Part shown: in pieces, positions 26,913 through 39,612 of the stretch
Position numbering within the stretch: position 1 is the stretch's first letter
Layout of the letters: every line of letters starts with the position of its first letter
Origin: Streptomyces sp. NBC_01216
GTDB taxonomy: Bacteria; Actinomycetota; Actinomycetes; Streptomycetales; Streptomycetaceae
Length of the DNA: 64,000 nucleotides
Assembly (NCBI RefSeq): GCF_035994945.1
Contig: NZ_CP108677.1
Coordinates: 2,790,001-2,854,000, forward strand
Direction of reading: 5' to 3'
Notes under the pieces: model-generated
The model's input: only the letters and a program-made list of their open reading frames with translations
Database searches by the model: none
What the model was told of the DNA's origin: nothing
Translations under genes and position numbers: made by a program

Positions 26913-28145
26913 TTAGCCGTTGCCCGGGCCTGTCCTCGTCGCCCCGGTCGCCGGCTCCCGCTTCGTCCCCGGGGCCGCCGTCCGCACTGTGCCGTCCTTC
27001 GCGGGCCCCGGCACGGCGCCGACCCTGACCAGCAGGTCGGCCAGCCGGTCGGTGACCGCCTCCGGATGCTCCAGCATCACGAGATGGCCCGCGTCCGGCA
27101 CGATGACCAGTTCGCTGTCCGGCAGGAGGTCGGCGATGGTCTCGGTGTGCGAACTGGGCGTGACCAGGTCCCGGTCGCCGGCCAGCGCGAGGACCGGGAC
27201 CTCGCGGAAGACCTGGAGGGCCGCCGCCTTGTCGTGTTCGGCGAAGGCCGGGTAGAACTCGGCGACCACGTCGATCGGGGTCGCCTCGATCATCCGCTCC
27301 GCGAACCGGGCGATCGCCGGGTCCACGTCCCTCGACGAGAAGGAGTACTTCTTGATCAGGCCGGCGAACAGGTCGGCCGTGGCCCTGCGGCCCCGTTCCA
27401 CCAGTTCGGCCTGCGAACCGAGCGCTTTCAGCACACCCGGGAGCACGCGGCGGACCGCGTTGACGCCCGCTACCGGGAGCCCGTAGTTCACCTCGCCCAG
27501 CCGTCCGGTGGAGGTGCCCACGAAGGCCACCCCGACGACCCGTTCGCGGATGAGTTCGGGGTACTGCTCGGCCAGCGCCATGATCGTCATGCCGCCCATC
27601 GAGTGCCCGACCAGGACCAGCGGCCCCTCGGGGGCCGCCGCGTCCAGGACGGCCTTGAGGTCGCTGCCGAGCTGGTCGATCGAGACGGGCACCCTGTCCG
27701 GGCCGGACTGGGCGACGCCGCGATCCGAACGGCCGTGGCTGCGCTGATCCCAGTGGACGGTGCGGACCAGTCCGCGCAGCGCGGCCCGCTGGAAGTGCCA
27801 GGAGTCCTGGCTGAGGCAGTAGCCGTGGCTGAAGACGACGGTGACCGGCGCGGGGGTCTTGCGGCCGAAGAGCCGTCGGCGGCGGGGTGCCGGGGTGTCC
27901 GACTCGATCTCGTCGACCTCGTAGTGGAGGGCGGTCGAGTCGTCGGCGGGCGCCTTGCCGGAGACTCCGCGCAGGGCCCCGTAGGGGGCGGAGGCGTCCA
28001 GGGCGAGGCGGGCCTTCTGACGCATACCGCGGCCGACCGTGAGCCGTTCGATGGCGACGCCGGCCGCGGCGCCCGCGGCGAGGACGCCTACCGCGGCACC
28101 GGCGAACCCGGCGCGTCTCCAGTTGTCGGGCGGGGACTCGCTCAC
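26913..28145 (-). CDS. Alpha/beta hydrolase, membrane-anchored
   Basis: 410 residues. An N-terminal hydrophobic segment (GFAGAAVGVLAAGAAAGVAI, about 14-33) suggests a membrane anchor. The hydrolase core has the oxyanion region FSHGYCLSQDSWHFQ, nucleophile elbow GHSMGG, the acid in LALAGDRDLVTP, and the catalytic His in PDAGHLVMLEHPE. The substrate is unknown. The C-terminal 25 residues are low complexity. It lies between alr and tsaE on the same strand. Confidence 0.9.
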   Translation of the reverse strand: MSESPPDNWRRAGFAGAAVGVLAAGAAAGVAIERLTVGRGMRQKARLALDASAPYGALRGVSGKAPADDSTALHYEVDEIESDTPAPRRRRLFGRKTPAPVTVVFSHGYCLSQDSWHFQRAALRGLVRTVHWDQRSHGRSDRGVAQSGPDRVPVSIDQLGSDLKAVLDAAAPEGPLVLVGHSMGGMTIMALAEQYPELIRERVVGVAFVGTSTGRLGEVNYGLPVAGVNAVRRVLPGVLKALGSQAELVERGRRATADLFAGLIKKYSFSSRDVDPAIARFAERMIEATPIDVVAEFYPAFAEHDKAAALQVFREVPVLALAGDRDLVTPSSHTETIADLLPDSELVIVPDAGHLVMLEHPEAVTDRLADLLVRVGAVPGPAKDGTVRTAAPGTKREPATGATRTGPGNG

Positions 28146-28272
28146 TTCCGCTCCCTGATTGCTCGGTGCTGTCGCTGCTCTCGCTCGGGTGGTGCCGGTG
28201 GTGCCGGTAGTGCGGGTCGCTCGGATGGTGCCGGTGACACGGGGTCGCCGGGGTACCGCGGGAGCCCGGCGT

Positions 28273-29463
28273 TCAGCGGGTCGGAGGGCGTGCGCCGTCC
28301 CGCTCGTGCGGCTCGTCCTCGTCGAGGTAGACGCGCGGGACGCGCGCGCCGATGCGGGTCACGATCTCGTACGCGATGGTGTCGGCCGCCACGGCCCAGT
28401 CCTGCGCCGTGGGCTCACCGCGGTCGCCGGGACCGAACAGCACCGCTTCCGCACCGGCCCGCACCGCGTCCCCGTCGAGGTCGACCACGAACTGGTCCAT
28501 GGCGACGCGGCCCGCGACCCGGCGGACCCGGTCGCCGACGAGCACCGGGCCGCGTCCGGAGGCGTGCCGCGGAATGCCGTCCGCGTAGCCCAGCGGCACC
28601 AGGCCGAGCCGCGTCTCACGCTCGGTGACGTAGTGGTGGCCGTAGCTGACCCCGTGGCACGCCGGGACCTGCTTGACGAGCGCGAGGCTCGCCTTGAGGG
28701 ACATCACGGGCCGCAGGCCGAAGTCCGCGGAGGTGCCGAGGTCGGCGCTGGGCGAGATGCCGTACGTCGCGATGCCCGGCCGGACGAGGTCGAAGTGGGT
28801 CTCGGGCAGGGTGAGGGTGGCGGGCGAATTGGCGAGGTGCCGGACCTCGGGCTCGGCACCGGCCTTCTCCGCGTGCTCCAGGAGCGTCCGGAAGACGTCC
28901 AGCTGCGCGCCGGTGGAGGGATGTCCGGGCTCGTCCGCGCAGGCGAGGTGCGACCAGAGGCCGGTGACCCGCACCAGCCCGTCGGCCTGCGCCCGCAGGG
29001 CCCGGTCGACGAGCAGGGGCCAGTCGGCCGGCTGGCAGCCGTTGCGCCCGAGGCCCGTGTCGGCCTTGAGGTGGACACGGGCGGTGCGCCCGGTGGCACG
29101 CGCCGCCTGGACGACCTCCTCCAGGGCCCACAGACCGCTGACGGACATGTCGAGGCCGGCCTCGATGCCTTCGGCCCACGGGTCGCCGGGGGTCCAGAGC
29201 CAGCACAGGATCGGCGGGTCCGTGATCCCGGCGGCGCGCAGGGCGAGCGCCTCGTGCGGGGTGGCGGTGCCGAGCCAGCCGGCTCCGGCGTCGAGGGCGG
29301 CGCGGGCGCAGCGGAGCGCGCCGTGTCCGTACGCGTCCGCCTTGACCACGGCCATCACCTGGGTGTGGGGAGCGACGCGGGCACGCAGCGTGCGGACGTT
29401 CGCACGCAGCGCACCGAGGTCGATCTCGGCGCGGGCGCGGCGGGGCGGCGGTGTCTCAGTCAT
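28273..29463 (-). CDS. alr: Alanine racemase
   Basis: 396 residues. Fold-type III PLP enzyme converting L- to D-alanine for peptidoglycan. PLP lysine K41 is in VVKADAYGHG. The other active-site blocks HLKADTGLGRNG, PGIATYGISP and the catalytic-Tyr region HGVSYGHHYVTE are present. The last residues are charged and variable. Part of the minus-strand cell-wall/cofactor string acpS-nnr-alr-hydrolase-tsaE. Confidence 0.96.
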   Translation of the reverse strand: MTETPPPRRARAEIDLGALRANVRTLRARVAPHTQVMAVVKADAYGHGALRCARAALDAGAGWLGTATPHEALALRAAGITDPPILCWLWTPGDPWAEGIEAGLDMSVSGLWALEEVVQAARATGRTARVHLKADTGLGRNGCQPADWPLLVDRALRAQADGLVRVTGLWSHLACADEPGHPSTGAQLDVFRTLLEHAEKAGAEPEVRHLANSPATLTLPETHFDLVRPGIATYGISPSADLGTSADFGLRPVMSLKASLALVKQVPACHGVSYGHHYVTERETRLGLVPLGYADGIPRHASGRGPVLVGDRVRRVAGRVAMDQFVVDLDGDAVRAGAEAVLFGPGDRGEPTAQDWAVAADTIAYEIVTRIGARVPRVYLDEDEPHERDGARPPTR

Positions 29464-29656
29464 CGCGCCCAGTCTCTCAGGTGTCGGGCGCGGGACCGCC
29501 GGTCCGCGCTGTCGGCCCCGTCACCCCGGGCTCGACGGCGGTCCGGCGGCCGGGCGGGCAGCACGGACGGGACAGGCACGTCGACCGGGCGGAAAGCGCC
29601 ACCGGGTGCGGCGGGACACGCCCACCGCGGCAGCAAGCCGGTCGACGGCCGGCCGC

Positions 29657-31090
29657 CTACGCGATCACGTCGCGCCACGCGTCGGGCAGCGCGTCCGCCA
29701 CGTCCGACGCCATGATCGGCGTGCCCCGCGCGGCGCGACGGCCCGCCAGACCGTGGAGGTAGGCCGCCGCGGAAGCGGCGTCCGGCGCCGAGAGCCCGGC
29801 GGCCAGCAGCGAACCGGCCAGGCCCGACAGGACGTCACCGCTGCCGGCCGTGGCCAGCCAGGGCGTACCCGTCGGATTGACCCGCACCGGACCGGCACCT
29901 CCGGGCGGCGCCACCAGGGTCGTGGAGCCCTTCAGGAGCACCGTCGCGCCGTGGCGTTCGGCCAGCTCCCGCACCGCCGCGAGCCGTCCGGCCTCCACCG
30001 TTTCCCGCGACACGCCCAGGAGTGCCGCCGCCTCGCCGGCGTGCGGGGTGAGCAGGGTCGGGGCGGTCCGTCCACGCACCGCGGACGGGGACAGGTCGCG
30101 CAGCCCGTCCGCGTCCACCAGCACCGGCACGTCCGAGGCCAGCACGTCCGCGACGCCCGGTCCGTCACCGAGCCCGGGACCGACCACCCACGCCTGGACG
30201 CGGCCCGCCCTCTCCGGCGGCCCGGCGTGCACCAGCGTCTCCGGGAAGCGCGCGAGCACCGCCTCCACCGCCGGACCGACGTACCGTACGGCTCCCGCGC
30301 CGCCCCGCAGCGCGCCCGCCACGGCGAGCACGGCCGCGCCGGGGTAGCGCGCCGACCCGGCGACCACCCCCACCACGCCCCGTCGGTACTTGTCGCTCTC
30401 GGCCACCGGCACCGGCAGCATCCGGGCCACGTCCTCGTGCTGCGGGGCCTGCAGTTCCGGCACGGACGGCAGGACGTCGCCGAGGCCGATGTCCACGAGC
30501 CGGACCGCTCCCGCGTACGCGCGCGCCGGGTCGACCAGCAGGCCCGGCTTGTACGTCCCGAAGGTCACCGTCGCGTCCGCCCGCAGCGCCTCCCCGGCGA
30601 CCTCGCCCGTGTCGGCGTCCACCCCGCTGGGGAGGTCGACGGCCACCAGCACCGCGTCGGAGCCGCGGGCCGCGCGGGCCACCGGCAGGGCGTCGGGGCG
30701 CAGCCCTCCGCGCCCCCCGATGCCGGTGATGCCGTCCAGGACGAGGTCGGCGGTGACCAGCGGTTCGAAGGGATCGTCCGCGACCCGGCCGCCGGCCGCC
30801 CGCAGCGCCGCGAGTCCGCCCTCGTGGGCACGTGGACCGAGCAGGACGGCCGTGACACCCGCGCCGCGGCGCGCCAGCCGGGCCCCCGCGAACAGGGTGT
30901 CCCCGCCGTTGTCGCCGCCGCCGACGAGCAGGACGACCCTGGCCCCGTACACCCGGCCGCGCCCGAGGAGCGAGCAGCAGGCGGCGGCCAGGCCCGCCGC
31001 GGCCCGCCGCATCAGCGCGCCCTCCGGCAGTCGTGCCATCAGCTCGGCCTCGGCGGCCCGTACGGTCTCGACGCGGTAAGCGGTACGCAT
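29657..31090 (-). CDS. nnr: Bifunctional NAD(P)H-hydrate epimerase / ADP-dependent dehydratase
   Basis: 477 residues. The N-terminal YjeF epimerase domain (1-215: LLVGGGDNGGDTLFAGARLA, LDGITGIGGRGGL, VAVDLPSGVDADTGEV) is fused to the C-terminal ribokinase-like dehydratase (225-477: KYRRGVVGVVAGSARYPGAA, LTPHAGEAAALLG, GSGDVLSGLAGSLLAAG). Together they repair hydrated NADH and NADPH. The domain order is the standard bacterial fusion. Starts 92 nt after acpS ends. Confidence 0.95.
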   Translation of the reverse strand: MRTAYRVETVRAAEAELMARLPEGALMRRAAAGLAAACCSLLGRGRVYGARVVLLVGGGDNGGDTLFAGARLARRGAGVTAVLLGPRAHEGGLAALRAAGGRVADDPFEPLVTADLVLDGITGIGGRGGLRPDALPVARAARGSDAVLVAVDLPSGVDADTGEVAGEALRADATVTFGTYKPGLLVDPARAYAGAVRLVDIGLGDVLPSVPELQAPQHEDVARMLPVPVAESDKYRRGVVGVVAGSARYPGAAVLAVAGALRGGAGAVRYVGPAVEAVLARFPETLVHAGPPERAGRVQAWVVGPGLGDGPGVADVLASDVPVLVDADGLRDLSPSAVRGRTAPTLLTPHAGEAAALLGVSRETVEAGRLAAVRELAERHGATVLLKGSTTLVAPPGGAGPVRVNPTGTPWLATAGSGDVLSGLAGSLLAAGLSAPDAASAAAYLHGLAGRRAARGTPIMASDVADALPDAWRDVIA

Positions 31091-31182
31091 GGACAGGAGT
31101 CTGCCCCAGACCGGGCGCGGCCGGCGGGCCGACGCGGCGCAGCTCCGGGCGGGCCCGAGTACCGCCCCGGGCGCCGCCGGAC

Positions 31183-31551
31183 TCAGCCTTCCGCGATCAC
31201 CACCGCGGAGGCCACGCCCGCGTCATGGCTCAACGAGACGTGCCAGTGCTTCACGCCGAGTTCGGCGGCGCGCGCCGCCACCGTCCCGCGCACCCGCAGC
31301 CGCGGCTGCCCGCTGTCCTCCACGTACACCTCGGCGTCCGTCCAGTGCAGACCGGCCGGCGCGCCGAGCGCCTTCGCCAGCGCCTCCTTCGCCGCGAAGC
31401 GGACCGCGAGCGAGGCGGGCCCCCGCCGCTCCCCGCCGGGCAGCAGCATCTCCCGCTCCACGAAGAGGCGTCTCAGCAAGCCCGGCGTCCGTTCCAGCGA
31501 CGCGGCGAAGCGGTCGATCTCCGCCACGTCGATCCCCACCCCGATGATCAT
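31183..31551 (-). CDS. acpS: Holo-[acyl-carrier-protein] synthase
   Basis: 122 residues. The AcpS signature [13 protein letters not shown] (4-16) and [13 protein letters not shown] carry the Mg-binding Asp and Glu. The enzyme moves 4'-phosphopantetheine from CoA to the Ser of ACP, activating fatty-acid synthesis; in Streptomyces AcpS also serves some polyketide ACPs. 110 nt downstream of glmS. Confidence 0.95.
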   Translation of the reverse strand: MIIGVGIDVAEIDRFAASLERTPGLLRRLFVEREMLLPGGERRGPASLAVRFAAKEALAKALGAPAGLHWTDAEVYVEDSGQPRLRVRGTVAARAAELGVKHWHVSLSHDAGVASAVVIAEG

Positions 31552-31661
31552 TTCCTCAACCCCACGGTCCTCGCCCCACGGCCTTCACCACGTGTTCCTC
31601 CTCGCCCGACCCGCGCCCTGGTCCCGGAATCCGGACCGCGGGCCGGGTGTCCGCCCCACCC

Positions 31662-33509
<1,848 letters not shown>

Positions 33510-33548
33510 GGCCGCAGCCTACGACCGAAGGCGGCCGGGGAGCCGGAC

Positions 33549-34295
33549 TCAGCCCAGCTTCGTCGCCTGCGCGTCGATGACGGCCGTCGGCAGCTCCTTG
33601 GCGACGCCCGAGAGGCTGAGGGTGGAGAACGAGGCGAGCGTGTTGCCCTTGCGGAAGACGACCAGCTTGGTGGTGAAGGGCTCCCCCTCCAGGTCGCTGG
33701 TAACGGTCCAGGCCAGCGCCTCGTCACCGGCGGTCACGGACTCGGGGGCGAGCTTGGAGACCTTGGTGGCGGCGCCGCTCGCGGTGATCGAGAAGCCGGC
33801 GCCGCAGGCCGTGCCGGCGTCCTTGAGCGCGGTGAATGCCTTCTGGGCGCCCTCGCCGCCGTAGGAACCGAGCGTCACGGAGGTCACCGGCGCGCCGAGG
33901 GCCCCCATGATGTCCTCCGTCGAGGTGGCGGTGCCCTCGCGCGCCTCGATCGTCTTGCGGACGACGGAGGATCCGGGGTCACCGGGCGCCGCGGAGGACA
34001 TGATCTCGGCGAGGGGCTCGCACGCGGGCTTGTCGGCGCCGACGTCCCCGGCGGTCACGATCTCGACGGGCTTGGGCTTCTGCACCTGGTAGCCCTTGAG
34101 GTCCGCCTGCTCGACGACCAGCTTCTCCAGCTCCGCGGCCGACAGCGCCTTGACGTCGGGCGCGGCGGCGGCCGAGGCCGGGGCCGGGTCCTCCCCCTTC
34201 GGCTTGCCGTCGCCGTCGCCGCCGCCGCAGGCGGTGAGCAGCAGGGCGAGCGAGGCGGCCGACGCCGCGGCGATGGTCTTCGTGGACATGCGCAT
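33549..34295 (-). CDS. Putative lipoprotein of unknown function
   Basis: 248 residues from the ATG at 34295, with AGAGGA 9 nt upstream. Signal peptide with lipobox LLLTACGGG (lipid Cys at about 25), then a Lys/Pro/Ala-rich linker. The C-terminal domain (about 50-248) contains [21 protein letters not shown] and repeated strand-like segments ([28 protein letters not shown]). This general type of solvent-exposed lipoprotein is common in Streptomyces; I assign no function. 39 nt before glmS, possibly co-transcribed. Confidence 0.82.
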   Translation of the reverse strand: MRMSTKTIAAASAASLALLLTACGGGDGDGKPKGEDPAPASAAAAPDVKALSAAELEKLVVEQADLKGYQVQKPKPVEIVTAGDVGADKPACEPLAEIMSSAAPGDPGSSVVRKTIEAREGTATSTEDIMGALGAPVTSVTLGSYGGEGAQKAFTALKDAGTACGAGFSITASGAATKVSKLAPESVTAGDEALAWTVTSDLEGEPFTTKLVVFRKGNTLASFSTLSLSGVAKELPTAVIDAQATKLG

Positions 34296-34578
34296 GGAAC
34301 GTGATCCTCTTGTTCTTCGCCGCCCGGCGGCGGCTTCCCCCCGCCCAGGCCCGTGCCCGCGCGGAAACTTCGCGATCACTGTAGACGCCCCCGCGGACAC
34401 TTTCTTTACCGGCCCTTTACGAAAAGGGCACAATCGCAGGAACCACGAAAACCATCGGATCCGTCGCCGCTCATGCCATTCCGGACGCCGTCGCCCGGTG
34501 GTGGGGTCGGCCCCGGACCGCGCGCCACGTGACCGACCCCACCACCCACAGGCGCCCCGCACCCCCGACAATGGCGGT

Positions 34579-35580
34579 GTGATCACTTCGCCGCCACGAG
34601 GTCCGAACGCCAGAGGGAACGGCGGCAACCACCGCCGGGCCGAGGCCACGCCGTACGTCGATCTCACCCGGGACGAGTGGAGCGCCCTACGGGACAAGAC
34701 CCCGCTGCCGTTGACCGCCGACGAGGTCGAGCGGCTGCGCGGTCTCGGCGACGTCATCGACCTCGACGAGGTCCGGGACGTCTACCTGCCGCTCTCCCGC
34801 CTGCTCAACCTGTACGTCCAGGCGACCAGCGGACTGCGCGGCGCCCTGAACACCTTCCTCGGAGAGCGGGGCGAACAGCGCGGCACACCCTTCGTGATAG
34901 GCGTCGCCGGCTCCGTCGCCGTCGGCAAGTCGACCGTGGCCCGGCTGCTGCAGGCACTGCTCGCCCGCTGGCCGGAGCACCCGAGGGTGGAGCTCGTCAC
35001 GACCGACGGCTTCCTCTACCCCATGGAGGAGCTCAAGGCGCGCGGACTCATGTCCCGCAAGGGCTTCCCCGAGTCCTACGACCGGCGGGCGCTGACCCGG
35101 TTCGTCGCCGACATCAAGGCGGGGAAGGACGAGGTCAGCGCCCCGGTGTACTCCCACCTCATCTACGACATCGTCCCCGGCGAGCGTCTGGTGGTGCGCC
35201 GGCCCGACATCCTGATCGTCGAGGGCCTCAACGTCCTGCAGCCGGCCCTGCCCGGTCAGGACGGCCGGACCCGCGTGGGTCTCGCCGACTACTTCGACTT
35301 CTCGGTCTACGTGGACGCGCGGCCCGAGGACATCGAACTCTGGTACCTCAACCGCTTCCGCAGGCTGCGCGAGACCGCCTTCCAGAACCCCTTCTCGTAC
35401 TTCCAGAAGTACACCCAGGTCTCCGAGGAGGAGGCCCTGGAGTACGCCCGCACGATGTGGCGGACCATCAACAAGGTGAACCTGCTGGAGAACGTGGCGC
35501 CGACGCGCGGCCGGGCGACCCTGGTCGTCCGCAAGGGGCCGGACCACAAGGTGCAGCGCCTCTCCCTGCGCAAGCTCTGA
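34579..35580 (+). CDS. coaA: Type I pantothenate kinase
   Basis: 333 residues from the GTG at 34579. P-loop [17 protein letters not shown] (about 110-126), the family [26 protein letters not shown] and IVEGLNVLQ. It phosphorylates pantothenate, the first and usually regulated step of CoA synthesis. Divergent from the lipoprotein gene across a 283-nt gap in which I recognise no promoter element. Confidence 0.96.
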   Translation: MITSPPRGPNARGNGGNHRRAEATPYVDLTRDEWSALRDKTPLPLTADEVERLRGLGDVIDLDEVRDVYLPLSRLLNLYVQATSGLRGALNTFLGERGEQRGTPFVIGVAGSVAVGKSTVARLLQALLARWPEHPRVELVTTDGFLYPMEELKARGLMSRKGFPESYDRRALTRFVADIKAGKDEVSAPVYSHLIYDIVPGERLVVRRPDILIVEGLNVLQPALPGQDGRTRVGLADYFDFSVYVDARPEDIELWYLNRFRRLRETAFQNPFSYFQKYTQVSEEEALEYARTMWRTINKVNLLENVAPTRGRATLVVRKGPDHKVQRLSLRKL

Positions 35581-35715
35581 CGTCCGCACCCCGCACGGCC
35601 TCTGACGTCGCGTCACCGAACGGATCACGTAGGGGACCGGACTCCCCCGGCTCACCGGTCCGGCGGGCGGCGCGAGGGGCCGGGCTCCGGTCGGCACGGC
35701 AGTAGGGTGCCGCCC

Positions 35716-36681
35716 ATGCTGCATCTGCGGATGATCGTCCCGCCCGGACGGACGGACGCCGTCGTCACCCTGATCGGCGAGACCGTGGGCACCACGCACC
35801 TGGTGGTGCTCCCCGGCGCCGCCCTCGACCCGGCCGGGGACCTGGTGACCTGCGACGTGGCGCGGGAGGTCGGGGACGAACTCCTGCACGGGCTGTGCCG
35901 GCTCGGCCTCGAGGAGGACGGCTCGATCGCGGTCGAGAACATCGACCTCTCCCTCTCCCGGCGCGCCGACGCGGCGGAACGGGAGGCGCCCGGCGAGGCC
36001 GAGGACGCCGTGATCTGGGAGCAGTTGGCAGAGGCGACACAGGAGGAGTCCACCCTCACCATCACCTACACCGCGTTCATGATCTTGGCGACCATGATCG
36101 CCGCCTGTGGTGTGGTGCTCGACAACGCGATGCTGATCGTCGGCGCGATGGCCGTCGGCCCGGAGTTCGGACCGCTCACCGGCGTGTGCACGGGCGTGGT
36201 GCAGCGTTCCCCCCGGATGGCCGCACGGTCGCTCAGCGCGCTCGTCTTCGGCTTCGCCGTGGCCATCATGGCGACGACCCTGTTCAGCCTGGTGATGAAC
36301 GAACTCGGCCTGTTCCAGGAGAGCATGCTGAACAGCCCCCGCCCCAACACCAGCTTCGTCTGGCAGCCCGACTCCTTCTCGTTCGTCGTGGCGTTGCTCG
36401 CGGGCGTGGCCGGTGTCCTCTCCCTGACCTCCGCCAAGTCCGGGGCGCTGGTGGGCGTGGCGATCTCGGTGACCACGGTCCCGGCCGCCGCCAACGCGGC
36501 GGTGGCGCTGAGCTACGGCGACCTGGGCCAGATGTGGGGCTCCACCGAGCAGTTGCTGGTGAACCTGGGGGGCATCATGTTCGCCGGCATCCTCACCCTG
36601 ATGGGCTGGAAGCTGGTGTGGCACGCCCGGGAGGGGCGGATGACGCGGCGCCCGCAGAGCGCGCCGCGGGACGGCGGCTGA
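35716..36681 (+). CDS. DUF389 membrane protein
   Basis: 321 residues from the ATG at 35716. The N-terminal 100 residues form a soluble domain (MLHLRMIVPPGRTDAVVTLI), followed by five or six membrane helices from about 118 on (FMILATMIAACGVVLDNAM, ALVFGFAVAIMATTLFSLV, FVVALLAGVAGVLSL, VGVAISVTTVPAAANAAVA, LGGIMFAGILTLMGW). DUF389/TIGR00341 proteins have no settled function. The TGA stop falls in a degenerate CTGAG-type repeat. Convergent with glmM. Confidence 0.85.
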   Translation: MLHLRMIVPPGRTDAVVTLIGETVGTTHLVVLPGAALDPAGDLVTCDVAREVGDELLHGLCRLGLEEDGSIAVENIDLSLSRRADAAEREAPGEAEDAVIWEQLAEATQEESTLTITYTAFMILATMIAACGVVLDNAMLIVGAMAVGPEFGPLTGVCTGVVQRSPRMAARSLSALVFGFAVAIMATTLFSLVMNELGLFQESMLNSPRPNTSFVWQPDSFSFVVALLAGVAGVLSLTSAKSGALVGVAISVTTVPAAANAAVALSYGDLGQMWGSTEQLLVNLGGIMFAGILTLMGWKLVWHAREGRMTRRPQSAPRDGG

Positions 36682-36711
36682 GCCGAGCGGCCGCCGGGTG
36701 GCCTTCGGCCG
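36678..36711. repeat. Degenerate CTGAG-family left end at the DUF389 stop
   Basis: CTGAG (36678-36682, containing the stop codon TGA) followed by GCCGCCGGGTGGCCTTCGGC, close to the GCCTGTCGGGTGGCCTTCGG ends of the other copies. No right end is seen. Confidence 0.4.
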
Positions 36712-36724
36712 GGGCGACCGGACC

Positions 36725-36771
36725 GGGGCCGTGCCCGGCCGCTCGGCGAAGGGCCGGTCGGGCACGGCCCC
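36725..36771. terminator. Bidirectional terminator between DUF389 gene and glmM
   Basis: 13-bp perfect arms (GGGGCCGTGCCCG at 36725-36737, complement at 36759-36771) between convergent genes; it ends 12 nt from the glmM stop. Confidence 0.75.
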
Positions 36772-36783
36772 GAGGGGCGTCGG

Positions 36784-38142
36784 TCAGCCGAGCGCGGACT
36801 TCACCGCGTCGGCGAGGCGGCCGGCCACCGCGCAGGCGTGCTCGATGTCGGCGGCCTCGACCATGACCCGGACCAGCGGCTCGGTACCCGAGGGGCGCAG
36901 CAGGACCCGTCCGGTGGCGCCCAGTTCGCGCTCCGCCTCCGAGACGGCCGCGGCCAGGTCCGCCGAGCTGGCGACCCGCGACTTGTCCACGTCCGGCACA
37001 TTGATGAGCACCTGGGGCAGCCGGTCCATCACGGCGGCCAGTTCGGCGAGCGACCGGCCGGTGGCCGCGACCCGGGCGGCCAACATCAGGCCGGTCAGCG
37101 TTCCGTCGCCGGTGGTGGCGTGGTCGAGCACGATCACATGGCCGGACTGCTCGCCGCCGAGCGCGTAGCCGTGCTCCTTCATGGCCTCCAGGACGTAGCG
37201 GTCGCCGACCGCCGTCTCCACCAGCCGGAGGCCCTCGCGCTCCATCGCCAGTTTGAAGCCGAGGTTGGACATCACGGTGCCGACGACGGCGTCGCCGCGC
37301 AGCGTCCCCGCCTCCCGCATGGCGAGCGCGAGCACGGCGAGGATCTGGTCGCCGTCGACCTCCGCGCCGGCCGCGTCGACCGCGAGGCAGCGGTCCGCGT
37401 CCCCGTCGTGCGCGATGCCGAGGTCCGCGCCGTGTTCGACGACCGCGGCCTTCAGCAGTGCGAGGTGGGTGGAGCCGCAGCCGTCGTTGATGTTGAGGCC
37501 GTCCGGGCTGGCACCGATGGTGACGACCTCGGCACCGGCCCGGGAGAACGCCTCGGGGGACACCCGGGCCGCCGCGCCGTGCGCCTCGTCGAGGACGATC
37601 TTCAGCCCGTCGAGCCGGTTCGGCAGGACGGCGATGAGGTGGGCGACGTACTTGTCGAAGCCCTCGTCGTAGTCGCGGACCCGGCCGACGCCCGCGCCGG
37701 TGGGCCGCTCCCAGGGAGCACCGGTGCGGTGCTCGTCGTACACGGTCTCGATCCGGTCCTCGAGCTCGTCGGCGAGCTTGTGACCGCCGCGGGCGAAGAA
37801 CTTCACCCCGTTGTCGGGCATGGCGTTGTGACTCGCGGAGAGCATCACACCGAGGTCGGCGCCGAGCACTCCGGTGAGGTAGGCCACGGCCGGCGTCGGC
37901 AGCACGCCGACCCGCAGGACGTCCACTCCCGCGCTCGCGAGGCCGGCCACCACGGCGGCCTCCAGGAACTCTCCCGACGCACGCGGGTCCCGCCCGACCA
38001 CGGCGGTGGGCCGGTGGCCTTCAAAAGTTCCCGCCTCGGCGAGCACATGCGCCGCGGCGACCGACAGGCCGAGCGCCAGCTCCGCCGTCAGATCCGCGTT
38101 GGCAACACCACGCACGCCGTCCGTGCCGAAGAGTCGTCCCAC
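36784..38142 (-). CDS. glmM: Phosphoglucosamine mutase
   Basis: 452 residues from a GTG at 38142 preceded by GGAGGAC. The active-site phosphoserine is Ser104 in [12 protein letters not shown]. The metal loop DGDADR and the sugar-binding GGEQSGH are present, and the phosphate-binding [12 protein letters not shown] is near the C-terminus. It converts glucosamine 6-phosphate to glucosamine 1-phosphate, after GlmS. It is 165 nt downstream of rpsI with a terminator between. Confidence 0.97.
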   Translation of the reverse strand: MGRLFGTDGVRGVANADLTAELALGLSVAAAHVLAEAGTFEGHRPTAVVGRDPRASGEFLEAAVVAGLASAGVDVLRVGVLPTPAVAYLTGVLGADLGVMLSASHNAMPDNGVKFFARGGHKLADELEDRIETVYDEHRTGAPWERPTGAGVGRVRDYDEGFDKYVAHLIAVLPNRLDGLKIVLDEAHGAAARVSPEAFSRAGAEVVTIGASPDGLNINDGCGSTHLALLKAAVVEHGADLGIAHDGDADRCLAVDAAGAEVDGDQILAVLALAMREAGTLRGDAVVGTVMSNLGFKLAMEREGLRLVETAVGDRYVLEAMKEHGYALGGEQSGHVIVLDHATTGDGTLTGLMLAARVAATGRSLAELAAVMDRLPQVLINVPDVDKSRVASSADLAAAVSEAERELGATGRVLLRPSGTEPLVRVMVEAADIEHACAVAGRLADAVKSALG

Positions 38143-38240
38143 AGCTGTCCTCCGAACTGCTTCGAAATTGCGATCCCCTGAGCGCCTGATGCCCTTTTTT
38201 ACACGCATGTCGCTCAGAACGTGCCCAAGGTTATGAAAAG

Positions 38241-38283
38241 ACGTACGCCCCGACAGCACAGACAGTGCCGCCGGGGCGTACGT
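38241..38283 (-). terminator. Terminator after rpsI
   Basis: 12-bp perfect arms (ACGTACGCCCCG at 38241-38252, complement at 38272-38283), starting 24 nt past the rpsI stop. Confidence 0.75.
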
Positions 38284-38307
38284 ACGAAAGCAGGCCGAGC
38301 AGGCGAT

Positions 38308-38835
38308 TTAGCGCTTGCTGTACTGCGGGGCCTTGCGAGCCTTCTTGAGACCGGCCTTCTTGCGCTCGACCGCACGGTCGTCGCGGGAGAGGAAGCCGGC
38401 CTTCTTCAGCGCCGGGCGGTTGTTCTCGACATCCGCCTCGTTCAGCGCACGGGCCACACCGAGGCGCAGGGCCCCGGCCTGACCGGAGACTCCGCCACCC
38501 GAGATGCGGGCGACGACGTCGTAGCGGTTGTCCAGCTCGAGCACCTTGAAGGGCTCGTTGACTTCCTGCTGGTGCACCTTGTTCGGGAAGTAGTCCTCGA
38601 GGGTGCGCCCGTTGATCTTCCACTTGCCGGTGCCCGGAACGATCCGGACGCGGGCGATGGCGTTCTTGCGGCGACCCAGGCCGGCGGCCGGCTGCGGGTC
38701 ACCGAAGCGGGACGCCAGGGACTCGGTGGTGTACTCGCCCTCGACGGGAACCTCGGACTCGAAGGTGGTGACCTCGGCGTAGGTCTCCTCGCCCTCGATG
38801 CCCTCGACGGGGGTCTCAACAGTGGTCTCGGCCAC
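38308..38835 (-). CDS. rpsI: 30S ribosomal protein S9
   Basis: 175 residues, longer than the roughly 130 of E. coli because of an acidic N-terminal extension of about 45 residues ([20 protein letters not shown]) common in actinobacteria. The core follows ([19 protein letters not shown]). The C-terminal KAPQYSKR reaches the P-site tRNA. It follows rplM by 42 nt, the conserved rplM-rpsI operon. Confidence 0.97.
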   Translation of the reverse strand: MAETTVETPVEGIEGEETYAEVTTFESEVPVEGEYTTESLASRFGDPQPAAGLGRRKNAIARVRIVPGTGKWKINGRTLEDYFPNKVHQQEVNEPFKVLELDNRYDVVARISGGGVSGQAGALRLGVARALNEADVENNRPALKKAGFLSRDDRAVERKKAGLKKARKAPQYSKR

Positions 38836-38877
38836 GATTCTCCTCAGATTTCTTTCGTTCTTAGGGGGTGGCCGGAA

Positions 38878-39321
38878 CTACTGCGCGACCTGGGTGATCT
38901 CGAACGGGACCGGCTGCTGGGCAGCGTGCGGGTGGTTCTCGCCCGCGTAGACCTTCAGCTTCGAGAGCATCTGACGGCCCAGGGTGTTCTTGGGGATCAT
39001 GCCCTTGATGGCCTTCTCGACGGCCTTCTCGGGGCTCTTGGCCAGAAGCTCGTCGTAGCGGACGGAGCGCAGACCACCCGGGAAGCCGGAGTGGCGGTAG
39101 GCCATCTTCTGGGTCTTCTTGTTGCCGGACAGGTGGACCTTGTCAGCGTTGATGATGATGACAAAGTCGCCCATGTCCATGTGGGGGGCGTAGATCGGCT
39201 TGTGCTTGCCCCGGAGGAGGTTCGCTGCCGTAGTCGCCAGACGGCCCAGGACGATGTCCTGCGCGTCGATGATGTGCCACTGGCGCGTGACATCGCCGGG
39301 CTTGGGGCTGTACGTACGCAC
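38878..39321 (-). CDS. rplM: 50S ribosomal protein L13
   Basis: 147 residues from a GTG at 39321 ([20 protein letters not shown]); the upstream open frame is not conserved. Contains the family [21 protein letters not shown] and [20 protein letters not shown]. An early 23S rRNA assembly protein. First gene of the rplM-rpsI operon; the promoter must lie in 39322-39610, not assignable by eye. Confidence 0.97.
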   Translation of the reverse strand: MRTYSPKPGDVTRQWHIIDAQDIVLGRLATTAANLLRGKHKPIYAPHMDMGDFVIIINADKVHLSGNKKTQKMAYRHSGFPGGLRSVRYDELLAKSPEKAVEKAIKGMIPKNTLGRQMLSKLKVYAGENHPHAAQQPVPFEITQVAQ

Positions 39322-39612
39322 GGTCGTAGCCTTCGCTTCTTCAGTGAGTGGTCCTGACAGGGCCTCCGGGACGATGCACGACAGCCTTGGCGGTACCGCG
39401 GGGACGCAACCCGTGTACATGCCGCTGGTCATCGGTCCGGTGGACCGGCGTAAGGGCCCCTCGCGTGAGAACGACCAAGCCAATACGCATAACAAACCTG
39501 AAGCCTACCCGGCCCGTCCCGCACGGGTCAAAACGGCCGCGGCCCACCGGACCCACCCGTCCGGAGGACACGAGGCCGGCACCGTGCCCGGCGCCGGGGT
39601 CCCGGCCCACGG